Below are positions 32,931 through 42,302 of a DNA stretch of 64,000 nucleotides, one piece after another. The position numbers were made by a program, and so were the translations under genes. How positions within the stretch are numbered: position 1 is the stretch's first letter; each line of letters opens with the position of its first letter. Where the stretch lies: assembly GCA_031581485.1 (NCBI GenBank), contig JAVLBA010000003.1, forward strand, positions 1 to 64,000, in the 5' to 3' direction. The notes beneath the pieces are model-generated. The model was not told the DNA's origin, made no database searches, and saw nothing but the letters and a program-made list of their open reading frames with translations. This DNA comes from BM506 sp031581485 (GTDB taxonomy: Bacteria; Desulfobacterota; Desulfobulbia; Desulfobulbales; SURF-16).

Positions 32931-34145
32931 CTAGAAAGTCGGCATCGGCATGGAGCCCCATTTATGGCGGCCCGAGGTCTTGATTACCGAAAGAACCTGG
33001 TGGTCATAGGAGTCGAGATCGACGACCATGACCGCGCTTCTTTGCTTGCCCAGATCGAATATATCCTGGGGTGGGGTCAAGTTTCCGGAGTAATCGGTTA
33101 CCCTGACAAAGACAATCCGCTCGACATCGTAGTTGGTTTCAACCGTACCTAATTTCTTGAAAAAATTATAAAATATCCTGAAAAATTTGCCAATTCCGCC
33201 CCTGAACTTGTGCTGATGCCATTCGAGCACCTCGGGGAAACGCTCGATGATGTCCTCCGAAAAACGGCGATCCTCATCGGTGACTATGGCGGTAAGGAAA
33301 AAGTCACCTGGGAAAATATAGGCCAGGTTAGGCTGTAATTCTCTGAGATCGTCGGAAATGGCGGGGGAGGATTTCAGTGTGCGGTAAAGCTCGGAGACTT
33401 CCGCAGCCGGGCGCGGAAAAACCGAAAGCAATGTGGTTGCATCCTCCTTGACAATGGGCAATTGATTTACGGTATAGGCCCGGATCCCCAAGGCAATCGC
33501 CATGCTTACGATAATTGCCAGCAGATACGCGGTCAGGAGCCCGAGCCATTTCGGTTTGATCCAGCCAAGCAGCAACCGGTATATTCTGCCGCCGGGTTCG
33601 CCGGGCAGAAACATCGGGGTGTTCTCCATATATTTTTCGTAAATATCCGGCGCTTCCTGCCGCATCCGCCACTCTTCGTTCCGGGCCAAGATATAGTAAA
33701 CAAAGAGCATGGTGACATACATGATCAGGATGATGAAGCGGGGCCAGTAGAGGAGCAGACCGAAACCGGAAATGGCCAGGAACAGATATTGGGGGTGCCT
33801 GACTTTGGAATAGAAGCTGATCCGGACCACCCCTTTTTTTCTGAACCGCCCGTAATAGAGGGGAATAGCCGCCGAGAAAAACAGCACCAGGCCGATCACC
33901 AGCAGGATTTGCAGGTAGGAGATCCAGAGAATCAGCGGATCGTCCAGAAAGACCATGTGGGGCAGAAAGAATTCGGTGGCCCAGCTCAGACGCGGCGAAG
34001 AGGAAAAGAATTTGAGAATGGGACCGTAGACCGAATAAAAATAGAGGGCGAACGGCGAAATCATGATGATGATTTCAATGCCGATCAGCAGGTAGGCGAC
34101 GGTTGCCCCGACGATCATCACTTTTTGTTTTTTATTTTCAGCCAT
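32931..34145 (-). CDS. Membrane protein with isoprenylcysteine-methyltransferase-like domain and a C-terminal soluble domain
   Basis: 404 residues from the ATG at 34145. The frame runs 56 codons further up, but that stretch is low in membrane character and looks non-coding. About six membrane segments lie in the first 200 residues. SFYSKVRHPQYLFLAISGFG and YMENTPMFLPGEPGG form the PEMT/ICMT-type core that binds a methyl donor. The region after about residue 225 has one more membrane segment, then a soluble domain of about 170 residues (YIFPGDFFLTAIVTDEDRRF) that I do not recognise. It could be a lipid or protein methyltransferase with a sensor tail. No neighbour suggests a substrate. Confidence 0.65.
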   Translation of the reverse strand: MAENKKQKVMIVGATVAYLLIGIEIIIMISPFALYFYSVYGPILKFFSSSPRLSWATEFFLPHMVFLDDPLILWISYLQILLVIGLVLFFSAAIPLYYGRFRKKGVVRISFYSKVRHPQYLFLAISGFGLLLYWPRFIILIMYVTMLFVYYILARNEEWRMRQEAPDIYEKYMENTPMFLPGEPGGRIYRLLLGWIKPKWLGLLTAYLLAIIVSMAIALGIRAYTVNQLPIVKEDATTLLSVFPRPAAEVSELYRTLKSSPAISDDLRELQPNLAYIFPGDFFLTAIVTDEDRRFSEDIIERFPEVLEWHQHKFRGGIGKFFRIFYNFFKKLGTVETNYDVERIVFVRVTDYSGNLTPPQDIFDLGKQRSAVMVVDLDSYDHQVLSVIKTSGRHKWGSMPMPTF

Positions 34146-34363
34146 TTCATGCCGTTTCTGATTGTAGTTTATTAAGCGGGGCGCACCCCTTGGGCTTATT
34201 ATACCGATTGTCAAGATGACAAAGCAATGTCGGTGGAGAGGGGTTTTACTTTTTTGCGGATCGAACGGGGCGGGGGAGAGAAGGAATGCCGGAACACTGT
34301 TTTGAAACTGCATCGCCTGCCTGACAAGATCGCATCATCGCTCACCTTGATATCAATGAGCAG

Positions 34364-34561
34364 CTATTTGAGCTTGCTGGAGCTTGATCCGAACAGATAA
34401 ACAAAGCCAAAAGTGATAACCGCAGCTTCCATCATTCCGGCAAGTATGCCAAATGGCGATAGTGAGAAAAACATGTGCCATTGACTTATTATCGAGACCG
34501 CGTCGGAGTAAATAGCCAGATTACCCAATAAACCAAGTATCAACATCCCGGCGTATTCCAT
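34364..34561 (-). CDS. Possible small two-segment membrane protein
   Basis: 65 residues from the ATG at 34561 (AGGA eight bases upstream). Two hydrophobic segments (MEYAGMLILGLLGNLAIYSD and GMMEAAVITFGFVYLFG) are separated by a short aromatic loop. The composition is typical of a real small membrane protein. The longer open frame upstream (to 34966) has no membrane or domain character and looks like chance. No relatives are known to me. Confidence 0.4.
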   Translation of the reverse strand: MEYAGMLILGLLGNLAIYSDAVSIISQWHMFFSLSPFGILAGMMEAAVITFGFVYLFGSSSSKLK

Positions 34562-34931
34562 CCAAGAAATCCTGATAGGTAAATTGGTTAAATCGGTCCG
34601 ACCCAGGTGCCCGTAATTGCTCCGGGACTTTTGACGGGATTGATTGGCTTTGCATCCGGATGGTGAACAATTATATCGTAATAATGAGTCTTGTTTTATG
34701 GCCTGGCCGCAGGAGTAAGGCGGCTGACGATTTTGGAGAGGAAATGCAGCACCGCGCCCGAGACTTATCCAAACTGTTGGGCTCGAACCTGCGAATGGCC
34801 GAGGGCGGGTCAGACGGCCCCATGAGCTTTTCGCCGGCCGCTTACGAACGCCGGTTTTATCAAACGCAAAACGTTGCGTAGGGTTTTCGTGTCCACTATT
34901 GACGACTAACCTCAAACCGGGAAAGAGCTCA
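34562..34931. other. Intergenic region without recognisable genes
   Basis: 370 bases between two divergent units. A small palindrome CGCAA-AACG-TTGCG lies near 34866. Short frames occur on both strands, but none has a domain, composition or ribosome site that convinces. Confidence 0.4.
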
Positions 34932-35696
34932 ATGACGGACATGAAGGACCTGAACATAACAGTCATCTATGACAATAATCCGTACAGGCAAGGGCTGGCA
35001 ACCGGCTGGGGTTTTTCCTGCCTCATAAGGGGCATTGGAAAAACGATCCTTTTTGATACCGGTGGTGACGGTGAAGTATTACTGGCCAATATGGAAAAGC
35101 TGGATATTCATCCAAACGAGATAGATATAGTAGTGCTCTCTCATGTTCATGACGACCATATCGGGGGGTTGGAGAGATTGCTGGCAGTGAATCCAGCGAT
35201 TACCGTTTATCTCCCCCGGTCTTTCCCCGCTCAGGTAAAAGATAACCTGCAGAGCGCCGGCATCAAAACAAGAGAGGTTCACGATTTTACCATGATTTGT
35301 GAGAATGTTTATTCAACCGGTGAACTTGGCTCCGGAATAAAAGAACAATCTTTACTGGTGCAGACCGGACACGGGGTTATCGTGATAACGGGATGCGCGC
35401 ACCCGGGAATCGTGGAGATCCTGATTGCGGGAAAGAAGCTGCTTCATGCTGACAAAATACTCCTGACCATGGGAGGGTTTCATTTACCGGCTAACAGCCC
35501 GGCAGAACTGCAAGAAATCGCTGCTGCCTTCAAACGACTGGGAATAATATATGTCGGCCCGTGTCATTGTTCGGGAGATTTGGCAAGGCAGATATTTGCA
35601 GAAGCATACCGTGAATATTTCATACAAGTTGGCGTCGGGAAAGAAATAAGTTGTGGGGAATTGGCACGTCCAGATGAGAGGAAACCTGGATTGTGA
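34932..35696 (+). CDS. Metallo-beta-lactamase-fold hydrolase
   Basis: 254 residues from the ATG at 34932; M4 at 34941 is possible. The metal motif VLSHVHDDHIGGLERLL (HxHxDH) is followed by GCAHPGIVEILIAGK and GPCHCSGDLARQIF, matching the subgroup annotated as 7,8-dihydropterin-6-methyl-aminobenzene phosphate synthase-like. This is a family label rather than a known reaction here. The N-terminal GWGFSCLIRGIGKTILFDTG is the usual beta-strand opening. It stands 70 bases before the aminotransferase gene in the same direction. Confidence 0.85.
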   Translation: MTDMKDLNITVIYDNNPYRQGLATGWGFSCLIRGIGKTILFDTGGDGEVLLANMEKLDIHPNEIDIVVLSHVHDDHIGGLERLLAVNPAITVYLPRSFPAQVKDNLQSAGIKTREVHDFTMICENVYSTGELGSGIKEQSLLVQTGHGVIVITGCAHPGIVEILIAGKKLLHADKILLTMGGFHLPANSPAELQEIAAAFKRLGIIYVGPCHCSGDLARQIFAEAYREYFIQVGVGKEISCGELARPDERKPGL

Positions 35697-35766
35697 CTCA
35701 TTCAGCAAAGTCCAGGCTCAGATGAAATTGAGTCTCCTGAGCACGATAACTGGAGAGAGGCGCCAT

Positions 35767-36768
35767 ATGAGATCGATACATGAAAAAGGTGGAGGAACCT
35801 TCGAGGGTATTAAGCTGCTGCTGTGCGAAAATCCCTTGCCGCCCATTGACGAGGCGATTGCCGCCGCCCAGGCCGAGGTGCCGCGCAGCAATTACTACAC
35901 TGAACCTTTCTCGGAACCGTTGCGCCGTTTCATCGCCGACAGCATCGGTGTCCCGCAGCGATTGGTGCACATCAACGCGGGCTCGGAATTGATCCTGCGC
36001 CAGGTCTTCGCGCGCCTGGGACAGCAAGTGCATCTGCTCACACCGACCTACCCGCTGTTTACGGAGATCGCGCAACGTTACACCGACACCCCGCTGGACC
36101 CGGATAACGACTTTGACTTTGATCTGGCAGATCTGCAAATTCCGCAAGGCACCACGCTGGTTGTGATCGTCAATCCCAACAACCCTAGTGGCGGTATCTA
36201 TGACATGTCGCCATTGCCCGAGCTTCTGCAGCAACATCCCGACACCAGATTTCTGGTGGACGAGGCCTTCATCGGACTCGCGGGGCAATCCGTCGCCCAT
36301 CTGGTTTCCCGGTATCCTAACCTGCTTGTCATCCGCACCCTGTCCAAGGCCCACAGCCTGGCTGGTTTTCGCGTCGGCTACGCGATTCTTCCCGAGGATC
36401 TGGCCGATGAACTCAACACCAGCAATGATGCCTATCCATTGGCCCGCTCAAGTCAAGCGGCGGCCCTCGCTACCCTGCAGCACGAGGACAAGATCCTGGC
36501 GCGGGTCGAGCAGCTGCGCAGCTGGACGGAAGACCTGGCTGCGGAACTGCGCACGCTCGGAGTGCGCACTTATCCCACCCGGACCTATTTTTTTCTGGCT
36601 GATTTTGCCCCGCATGACGCGGGCGAGTTGGCCGGCCACCTCAGGGAGCGTGGTATCTTGGTGAAACCTCTCGGCGACCCGCGGCTCGGCCCCGGATTCA
36701 TGCGCGTGACCACGGCACTACCCGCTGATAACTCCCGCGTGGTGCAGGCCCTGCGGGAGCTGCTCTAG
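35767..36768 (+). CDS. HisC-like class I/II aminotransferase
   Basis: 333 residues from the ATG at 35767 (GGAGAGAGG upstream). Fold type I PLP enzyme: LVVIVNPNNPSGGIYD, FLVDEAFIGLAG, and RTLSKAHSLAGFRVGYA with the PLP lysine at K194. It belongs to the histidinol-phosphate/L-threonine-phosphate aminotransferase group. It is a little shorter than typical HisC. Base composition is higher in GC than around it, and a methyltransferase remnant follows directly, so an imported two-gene unit is likely. Being 780 bases from hisHF may or may not be meaningful. Confidence 0.8.
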   Translation: MRSIHEKGGGTFEGIKLLLCENPLPPIDEAIAAAQAEVPRSNYYTEPFSEPLRRFIADSIGVPQRLVHINAGSELILRQVFARLGQQVHLLTPTYPLFTEIAQRYTDTPLDPDNDFDFDLADLQIPQGTTLVVIVNPNNPSGGIYDMSPLPELLQQHPDTRFLVDEAFIGLAGQSVAHLVSRYPNLLVIRTLSKAHSLAGFRVGYAILPEDLADELNTSNDAYPLARSSQAAALATLQHEDKILARVEQLRSWTEDLAAELRTLGVRTYPTRTYFFLADFAPHDAGELAGHLRERGILVKPLGDPRLGPGFMRVTTALPADNSRVVQALRELL

Positions 36769-36770
36769 CT

Positions 36771-37276
36771 ATGCCCAATGCAGCGTCGTTCAAGACCTAT
36801 CATCACCGCTATGATGACTGGTTTGTGTGCCACGCAGCTGCCTACCATTCTGAGTTGCTGGCTGTCCGCGCCCAGATGCCCTGGCAGGCGTTGGCACAGG
36901 CCGCTTCGACTCTGCGCTGTGTGTGACCACGATCTGTTTTGTGGATGACGTTGACACCATGCTGCGGGAGGCATTCCGTGTTTTGAAGCCAGGCGGGGCG
37001 CTGGTGATCGCTTTTATCGACCGCACCAGCAAACTTGGGCAACACTATCTGGCCCATCAAAGCGAGAATGTATTTTATCGTGACGCGACTTTCTTCGCGG
37101 CAGCCGAAGTGGAACAGCTGCTGCTCGCGGCGGGCTTCACCGAACCGGTATGGGTGCAGACCCTGTCGAAGACGCTGGAAGGAACTCGCGAGATCGAACC
37201 CCTGCGTGCGGGATATGGTCAGGGGGCTTTTGTTGTGGTCAAGGCAAAGCGGGCAGGACCTCGCGCTGGGGGTTGA
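36771..37276 (+). pseudogene. Class I SAM-dependent methyltransferase, internally deleted and frameshifted
   Basis: The frame starting at 36771 reads FKTYHHRYDDWFVCHAAAYH then SELLAVRAQMPWQ, a normal methyltransferase N-terminus. It then runs out of frame. In another frame GVGTGRF (the SAM motif I end) is joined straight to DSALCVTTICFVDDVDTML and LREAFRVLKPGGALVIAFID, i.e. the middle of the Rossmann domain is missing. The C-terminal half is intact to 37276. At least one deletion plus a frame change makes this inactive. It follows the aminotransferase stop by 2 bases, so the two once formed an operon. Confidence 0.8.
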
Positions 37277-37545
37277 TTGCTGTTGCAAATGCAATCCGCC
37301 GTATCGAAAGCTAAAGAAGTACGGCGTATCAAGTCATTGTGGCCTGGACTCGGCATGATCACTCCGGCTTCGACCCTGAACGCTTACAGTCCAGGGTAAT
37401 GTCCTTTCCTCGTTGCCAATCTTTCTCTTGCTCCCGCATGCACATTATCTCTCGCCTCTGGTATATTCACTCTTCTCCTGCTATAATGTCCGCTTTGTTG
37501 TTTTTGGGTTTTATTTTTATGGTGAATTTTAACAGGTGAACCTTG

Positions 37546-39135
37546 ATGATCACGCTTCTTGACTATGGCGCCGGTAATGTGCGCAGTGTCCGTAATGCCA
37601 TCCGCAAACTCGGCTTTGAGATCCGGGATGTTACCAGCCCCGCTGATATTGTTGAGGCCGAAAAACTGGTCTTCCCCGGGGTGGGCAGTTTCGGTCATGC
37701 CATGGAACGCCTCCGTGTTCTGGGGTATATTGAACCTCTGCTGGCCCATATCAGGGCCAATAAGCCCTTTCTGGGCATCTGCCTGGGTCTGCAGACCCTG
37801 TTTGAGGGGAGCGAGGAGTCCCCGGGCGTTGCCGGGCTGGGGGTGATCCCTGGCCAGATCAAACGCTTTGAAGAGGGAGAGCTCTCTGTGCCGCAGATCG
37901 GCTGGAACGGCATCCGCATCCACAAAGAGGGCTCACCCCTTTTGAGCGGTTTTCAGGATGAAAAGCTCTACTTTGTCCACTCCTATCACGCCCCTGTGCA
38001 GAAGGCCAACAGGGAATGGCTGCTTGCCACGACCGATTATGGGAACGAGTTTATCTCTGCTGTTCAGAGGGGCAATATAGCCGCCTTCCAGTTTCATCCG
38101 GAAAAAAGCGGCGAGGCCGGTCTGGCCCTGTTCAGGAATTTTCTGGCAAAGGACAATCTGCAGGCGGCTGGTCCGATTGATGCCAGCCGGCTGCCAAAAA
38201 CCAGGATCGCCCGCCGCATTATCGCCTGTCTGGATGTGCGCTCCAATGATGCCGGGGATCTGGTGGTTACCAAGGGTGATCAGTACGATGTCCGGGAGGA
38301 GGGCGAGGTCCGTAATCTCGGCCGGCCGGTGGAACTGGCCAAGCGCTATTATGAGGAGGGGGCCGATGAGATCACTTTTTTGAATATCACCGGTTTTCGT
38401 GATTTTCCCATGAAGGACCAGCCCATGATCGAGGTTCTGCAGCGCACCTCGGAAAACGTCTTTGTCCCCCTGACCATTGGCGGCGGCATCCGGGAATTCA
38501 CCGATTCAGAGGGCAGGCATTACTCGGCCCTGGATGTGGCGGCCGAATATTTCCGTTCCGGGGCGGATAAGATCTCCATCGGCTCTGACGCCGTCTACAC
38601 GGTGGAGGAGTTTCTGGAAAGCGGCAAGAAGAGCGGCAAAAGTTCCATTGAGCAGATCTCCCATGTCTATGGGGCCCAGGCCGTGGTGATCTCCGTGGAT
38701 CCGCGCCGTGTCTATGTGCAAGAGCCGGGGGCCACCAGCCACCATGTCATCAAAACCAGTGTGCCCGGCCCGCACGGCGAGGAGTATTGCTGGTACCAGT
38801 GCACGGTGAAGGGCGGCCGGGAGGGGCGTGATCTTGATGCGGTGCAGCTGGCCGCGACCTGCCAGGAACTGGGGGCCGGCGAGCTGCTGTTGAACTGTAT
38901 TGACAAGGATGGCACCAACTCCGGCTTTGACCTGGAGCTGATCAATATGGTCAAGGAGGCGGTCTCCATCCCGGTGATTGCCTCCAGCGGTGCCGGTTGC
39001 CCCGAGCATTTTGCCGAGGTTTTCAGCAAGACCAGGGCCGAGGCTGCCCTGGCAGCCGGTATTTTTCACCGCCGCGAGGTGGCCATCAGCGAGGTCAAGG
39101 AGCATCTGCGTAAGGCGCATATTGAATCGCGTTGA
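37546..39135 (+). CDS. hisHF: Imidazole glycerol phosphate synthase, HisH-HisF fusion (HIS7-type)
   Basis: 529 residues from the ATG at 37546 (AGGTGA upstream; a TTG precedes by 3 bases). Residues 1-205 are a class I glutamine amidotransferase (GICLGLQTLFEG with Cys79; FQFHPEKSGEAG with His and Glu). Residues about 220-529 are the cyclase barrel (ARRIIACLDVRSNDAGDLVV; FVPLTIGGGIREF; IPVIASSGAGCPEHF). It also has eukaryote-type insertions such as YVQEPGATSHHVIKTS. It makes imidazole glycerol phosphate plus AICAR from PRFAR and glutamine. Bacteria usually have separate hisH and hisF; the one-chain form is typical of fungi and plants. Confidence 0.95.
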   Translation: MITLLDYGAGNVRSVRNAIRKLGFEIRDVTSPADIVEAEKLVFPGVGSFGHAMERLRVLGYIEPLLAHIRANKPFLGICLGLQTLFEGSEESPGVAGLGVIPGQIKRFEEGELSVPQIGWNGIRIHKEGSPLLSGFQDEKLYFVHSYHAPVQKANREWLLATTDYGNEFISAVQRGNIAAFQFHPEKSGEAGLALFRNFLAKDNLQAAGPIDASRLPKTRIARRIIACLDVRSNDAGDLVVTKGDQYDVREEGEVRNLGRPVELAKRYYEEGADEITFLNITGFRDFPMKDQPMIEVLQRTSENVFVPLTIGGGIREFTDSEGRHYSALDVAAEYFRSGADKISIGSDAVYTVEEFLESGKKSGKSSIEQISHVYGAQAVVISVDPRRVYVQEPGATSHHVIKTSVPGPHGEEYCWYQCTVKGGREGRDLDAVQLAATCQELGAGELLLNCIDKDGTNSGFDLELINMVKEAVSIPVIASSGAGCPEHFAEVFSKTRAEAALAAGIFHRREVAISEVKEHLRKAHIESR

Positions 39136-39163
39136 TTTCTTCGGGGCGCACAAGGTTGATCTT

Positions 39164-41785
39164 ATGAGCAAATTGTATGGCTGCTTGTTCCTGGCCTTTT
39201 TTCTGCTGGTGAGTGCTCCTCTGCCGGGTCGGGCTGCGGGCCAGGATGATCTGGCCCGGCAGTGTCCCCAGGCGGATAAGTATCGCCTGCAGCGCACTTT
39301 TTATCTGGCCACCCTCAAGGAAGTGGTGAGGGCCCCGCAGACCCCCCAGGAGGTCAAGGCCCGCTTTGCCGACCTTGGCGCCCCTGAAAAAGGGCGGCGC
39401 CAGGCAGCCATCATTGCCTTGGCGCTGGCCGGCAACAGGGACCTCTTTTACCAGTTACTGGCGGCCGGGGAGGGCGCAGAGCTTATCACCTATGCCGAGC
39501 ATTACCTGCGGCCGGATGGCAGCCTCTGCCTTGATCCCCAGATAGAAAAGGCCATTATCCGCCATTTTCATGACCCTGGTTTGTCTCCGGCCTTCCTTTC
39601 CTTTTTCGAGACAAATCTCTACTCCAGTCAGGCCTTTTTCAAGACCCTGACCCCCCTCTCCTTTGAGGCGGATAATCCGGACCGCTATGGCCGTTTGGTC
39701 AAGGCCCTCTGCGCCACCCGCCTGCCCGGCCTGGAACAAGAGCTGCTGGCCCTGGGCAGGGCGGCCCTGCCCCATGACACCCCCGCCCAGAAACGGCTGA
39801 TGCCAGGGGTGCACCAGGCCCTTATCGCCTATTTTGCCGCTCAGCAGAGCCCTGTTTTTTCCTACTTCAGGGCGGTGCTGGCGGCTGAGCCGCGCAGCGA
39901 GGAGGTCGCCTATCTGCAAAAGAGCTACGGCCAAACCAGGCTCGCCATTTATCTGGCCCTGAGCCGCTATGAGGGGGAGGAATCCTTTACCCTCTTCCTG
40001 GAGCAGCTTGCTGAGCTTGGCAGGCAGCCGTGGGGCCCCTTTTACAACAAGGATCTCAGTCAGCTTCTCAGCTATCTCAAAGAGCACCCTTTTTTTGGCG
40101 AGAAAAAAGAGCAGGTGGTCCCTCTTTTGGCCCAGATCCTGGCCACTCCTTCTTTGCCCGACCAGCCCGGCTTTAAAACACCCCTGGAAAAGGCCGGCGA
40201 GCCGGAAATATATGACCGGCAGATCCGCACCCAGGTCTATGACCTGTTGGCCGCCATGGACTCTCAGGCGGCAGGCCGCCTGTTGCTTGATGAGTTGGCG
40301 GCCCAGGCTAGGGGGGCCACCGGCGACCATGGCCAGAGCTTGGTGGATGTCCTGTTGCAGGCCCTGGCCTCTGTGCCTGCTTCTGCTGTTCTGGATGTGG
40401 GGCGGCTCCTGGAGCTTGCCCCCCATTTAGGGGGGCAAGGGCAACAGCTGCGCCTGGCTGAAGCGGTGAGCCGCCATCCCACTCCCAGGGGCCTGGCCTT
40501 TGTCCTTGACAAGTTTGCGCTCGCTCTGGGTGATGAAGAAGAGGGGGAGGCTTCTCCGGGCCATCTCCAGGCGCAGGCCTTTCTTTTTGAGCAACTGCTG
40601 CACTTTGCCGCGCCCAGGTATCTGCTGCAGATCCGGACAGAGCTGGACGCCTGGTTTGTGGCCGGCCGGCTGCCTGAGAAGCGGTATCAGCAGATGAGCA
40701 GCATCCTCAGTGCACGTCTGGGGCAAGGCCTTCCCACCTCTCTTGCCCGGATCGGGGCCAAAAAAGAGGAGAGGCAGAGGCAGGAGCTGGCCGCATCCCA
40801 TATCAGGTGGCGGCAGGAGATGGCGCAAGAGCTGCAAAACCAGGGATCCCCGGAGGGTATTGCCGCAAATATCCAGACCCTGGCCAGCTTCGGGCCGGAC
40901 GCCAAAAAGGCGGGCTACTGGCTCATGCGGGTGGGAGAGCCTGTTTTGCCCCAGGTCCATGCCGCCCTGGCCGATCCGGCGGCACCTGCCGCCTTGAAGA
41001 TGCAGCTCATGGTGGTCCTGGCTGAGATCGGCAATCCCTCCTCCATCCCTTTCCTCCTGAAAGCAGCGGCTTCAGAGCCGGATAATCAAGAGCTTCTCGT
41101 CGATCTCTTCCTGGCTCTGGCCAAGTTGCCGCCCACGCCCGAGGCCATCACCTTTGTGGGCAACTCTCTGGAGAAAGAGAGCTCTCAGAAGATCAAGATG
41201 AGTGCCCTCGCCTATTTTGCCAGCCACCGACATGAAGATGGTCTTGAGTGGGCCCGCAGATTTGCAACTCCGGAAAATCCTTCGGGCCTGCGCTGCGTGG
41301 CCCTCTATCTTGCGGCCATGCTCGGTGAGGAAGAGGTGAAGGAGCAGCTGGTGACCATGCTGGCGGAACAGAAAAACAGCGGTGAAGAACATATCCTGCT
41401 GCGAGGACTGGCCGAGATTACCCGGCCGGCGGAGTTTCAGGGGCTTCTGGCTGATCTGGGGGTCTCTGCCGGTGAGGAGGTTGAGCAGATCACCAACTAC
41501 GTCATGTTCCGGGCCGGCTCTGGCCAGCAAAAGAGGGATCTGGCGGAAAAACTCCTCACCGCCAAAAAACCTTTGTACTCCGAGCAGGCAGTGGAATTTC
41601 TTCTTGCCGGCCGGGAGTTTGCAGTGCTGGACAAATATCTGAGGATCCAGGGTGATCATGAGATGTCCCTTGAGATGGTCCTCTATATCTCGGCGGTTGC
41701 CCAGAGGATTTTCATAGAGAGCAGACGTCTGGGCTTTTCCCTGGCGGAGAGGGATGGTAAGATCCTTTTTCTCAAAGAAGATTGA
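39164..41785 (+). CDS. Secreted alpha-helical repeat protein of unknown function
   Basis: 873 residues from the ATG at 39164, picked because a signal peptide starts there (SKLYGCLFLAFFLLVSAPLP, cleavage after GRAAG); the open frame upstream lies inside hisHF. The mature protein is nearly all helical and rich in Leu, Ala, Glu and Gln, with HEAT-like units most evident near residues 580-700 (PAAPAALKMQLMVVLAEIGN; PSSIPFLLKAAASEPDNQEL). No enzyme motif was seen. Probably periplasmic and a scaffold. It starts 28 bases after hisHF but need not be functionally related. Confidence 0.75.
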   Translation: MSKLYGCLFLAFFLLVSAPLPGRAAGQDDLARQCPQADKYRLQRTFYLATLKEVVRAPQTPQEVKARFADLGAPEKGRRQAAIIALALAGNRDLFYQLLAAGEGAELITYAEHYLRPDGSLCLDPQIEKAIIRHFHDPGLSPAFLSFFETNLYSSQAFFKTLTPLSFEADNPDRYGRLVKALCATRLPGLEQELLALGRAALPHDTPAQKRLMPGVHQALIAYFAAQQSPVFSYFRAVLAAEPRSEEVAYLQKSYGQTRLAIYLALSRYEGEESFTLFLEQLAELGRQPWGPFYNKDLSQLLSYLKEHPFFGEKKEQVVPLLAQILATPSLPDQPGFKTPLEKAGEPEIYDRQIRTQVYDLLAAMDSQAAGRLLLDELAAQARGATGDHGQSLVDVLLQALASVPASAVLDVGRLLELAPHLGGQGQQLRLAEAVSRHPTPRGLAFVLDKFALALGDEEEGEASPGHLQAQAFLFEQLLHFAAPRYLLQIRTELDAWFVAGRLPEKRYQQMSSILSARLGQGLPTSLARIGAKKEERQRQELAASHIRWRQEMAQELQNQGSPEGIAANIQTLASFGPDAKKAGYWLMRVGEPVLPQVHAALADPAAPAALKMQLMVVLAEIGNPSSIPFLLKAAASEPDNQELLVDLFLALAKLPPTPEAITFVGNSLEKESSQKIKMSALAYFASHRHEDGLEWARRFATPENPSGLRCVALYLAAMLGEEEVKEQLVTMLAEQKNSGEEHILLRGLAEITRPAEFQGLLADLGVSAGEEVEQITNYVMFRAGSGQQKRDLAEKLLTAKKPLYSEQAVEFLLAGREFAVLDKYLRIQGDHEMSLEMVLYISAVAQRIFIESRRLGFSLAERDGKILFLKED

Positions 41786-41819
41786 TAAATATGCCTGAAC
41801 AGACAAAAAAAGGAGCATT

Positions 41820-42236
41820 GTGAAAAGCTATCATAAGGAATTGTGGTTTGAGATACCAGGCCGGCGGGGGATGGTCAATATCACCCCGGAAGTGGAGGCC
41901 TGCCTGGCTGAAAGCGGCATTAGAGAGGGGCTCTTGCTCTGCAACGCCATGCATATTACCGCCTCTGTCTTTATTAACGACGATGAGTCAGGTTTGCATC
42001 ACGATTATGAGGTGTGGCTGGAAAAGCTGGCCCCCCATGCCCCGGTCAGTCACTATCGCCATAACAGCGGTGAAGATAATGCCGATGCCCACCTGAAGAG
42101 ACAGATTATGGGGCGTGAGGTGGTGGTGGCTGTCACCGATGGGAAGCTCCACTTCGGGACGTGGGAACAGATCTTCTACGGCGAATTTGACGGCCGCCGT
42201 CCCAAGAGGGTGCTGGTGAAGATTATCGGGGCTTAA
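41820..42236 (+). CDS. YjbQ/UPF0047 family protein
   Basis: 138 residues, GTG start with AAGGAG five bases upstream. The YjbQ pattern is present: GLLLCNAMHITASVFINDDE, YRHNSGEDNADAHLKRQIMG, and the end FGTWEQIFYGEFDGRRPKRV. Members form trimers and have weak thiamine-phosphate synthase activity in vitro. The physiological role is not settled. The gene follows the repeat-protein gene by 34 bases. Confidence 0.93.
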   Translation: MKSYHKELWFEIPGRRGMVNITPEVEACLAESGIREGLLLCNAMHITASVFINDDESGLHHDYEVWLEKLAPHAPVSHYRHNSGEDNADAHLKRQIMGREVVVAVTDGKLHFGTWEQIFYGEFDGRRPKRVLVKIIGA

Positions 42237-42246
42237 GGAGAGGGGC

Positions 42247-42284
42247 CAGGAGCACATACAGCGCCTGACCAGAAGCTGCTCCTG
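42247..42284. terminator. Hairpin between convergent yjbQ and radical-SAM genes
   Basis: CAGGAGCA (42247-42254) is inverted at 42277-42284 with a 22-base loop. There is no T-run. A weak terminator is possible for either gene. Confidence 0.3.
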
Positions 42285-42302
42285 TTGGTCAATTTCTGGC
42301 TC

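Noticed and set aside
34562..34966. Upstream extension of the small membrane protein gene to 200 residues, and a 73-codon plus-strand frame at 34660
   Set aside because: Neither has domain or membrane character; the extension lacks a ribosome site, while the internal ATG at 34561 has one.
39455..40426. A 323-codon minus-strand frame opposite the secreted repeat protein
   Set aside because: Low-complexity shadow; the plus-strand frame has a signal peptide and helical repeats.
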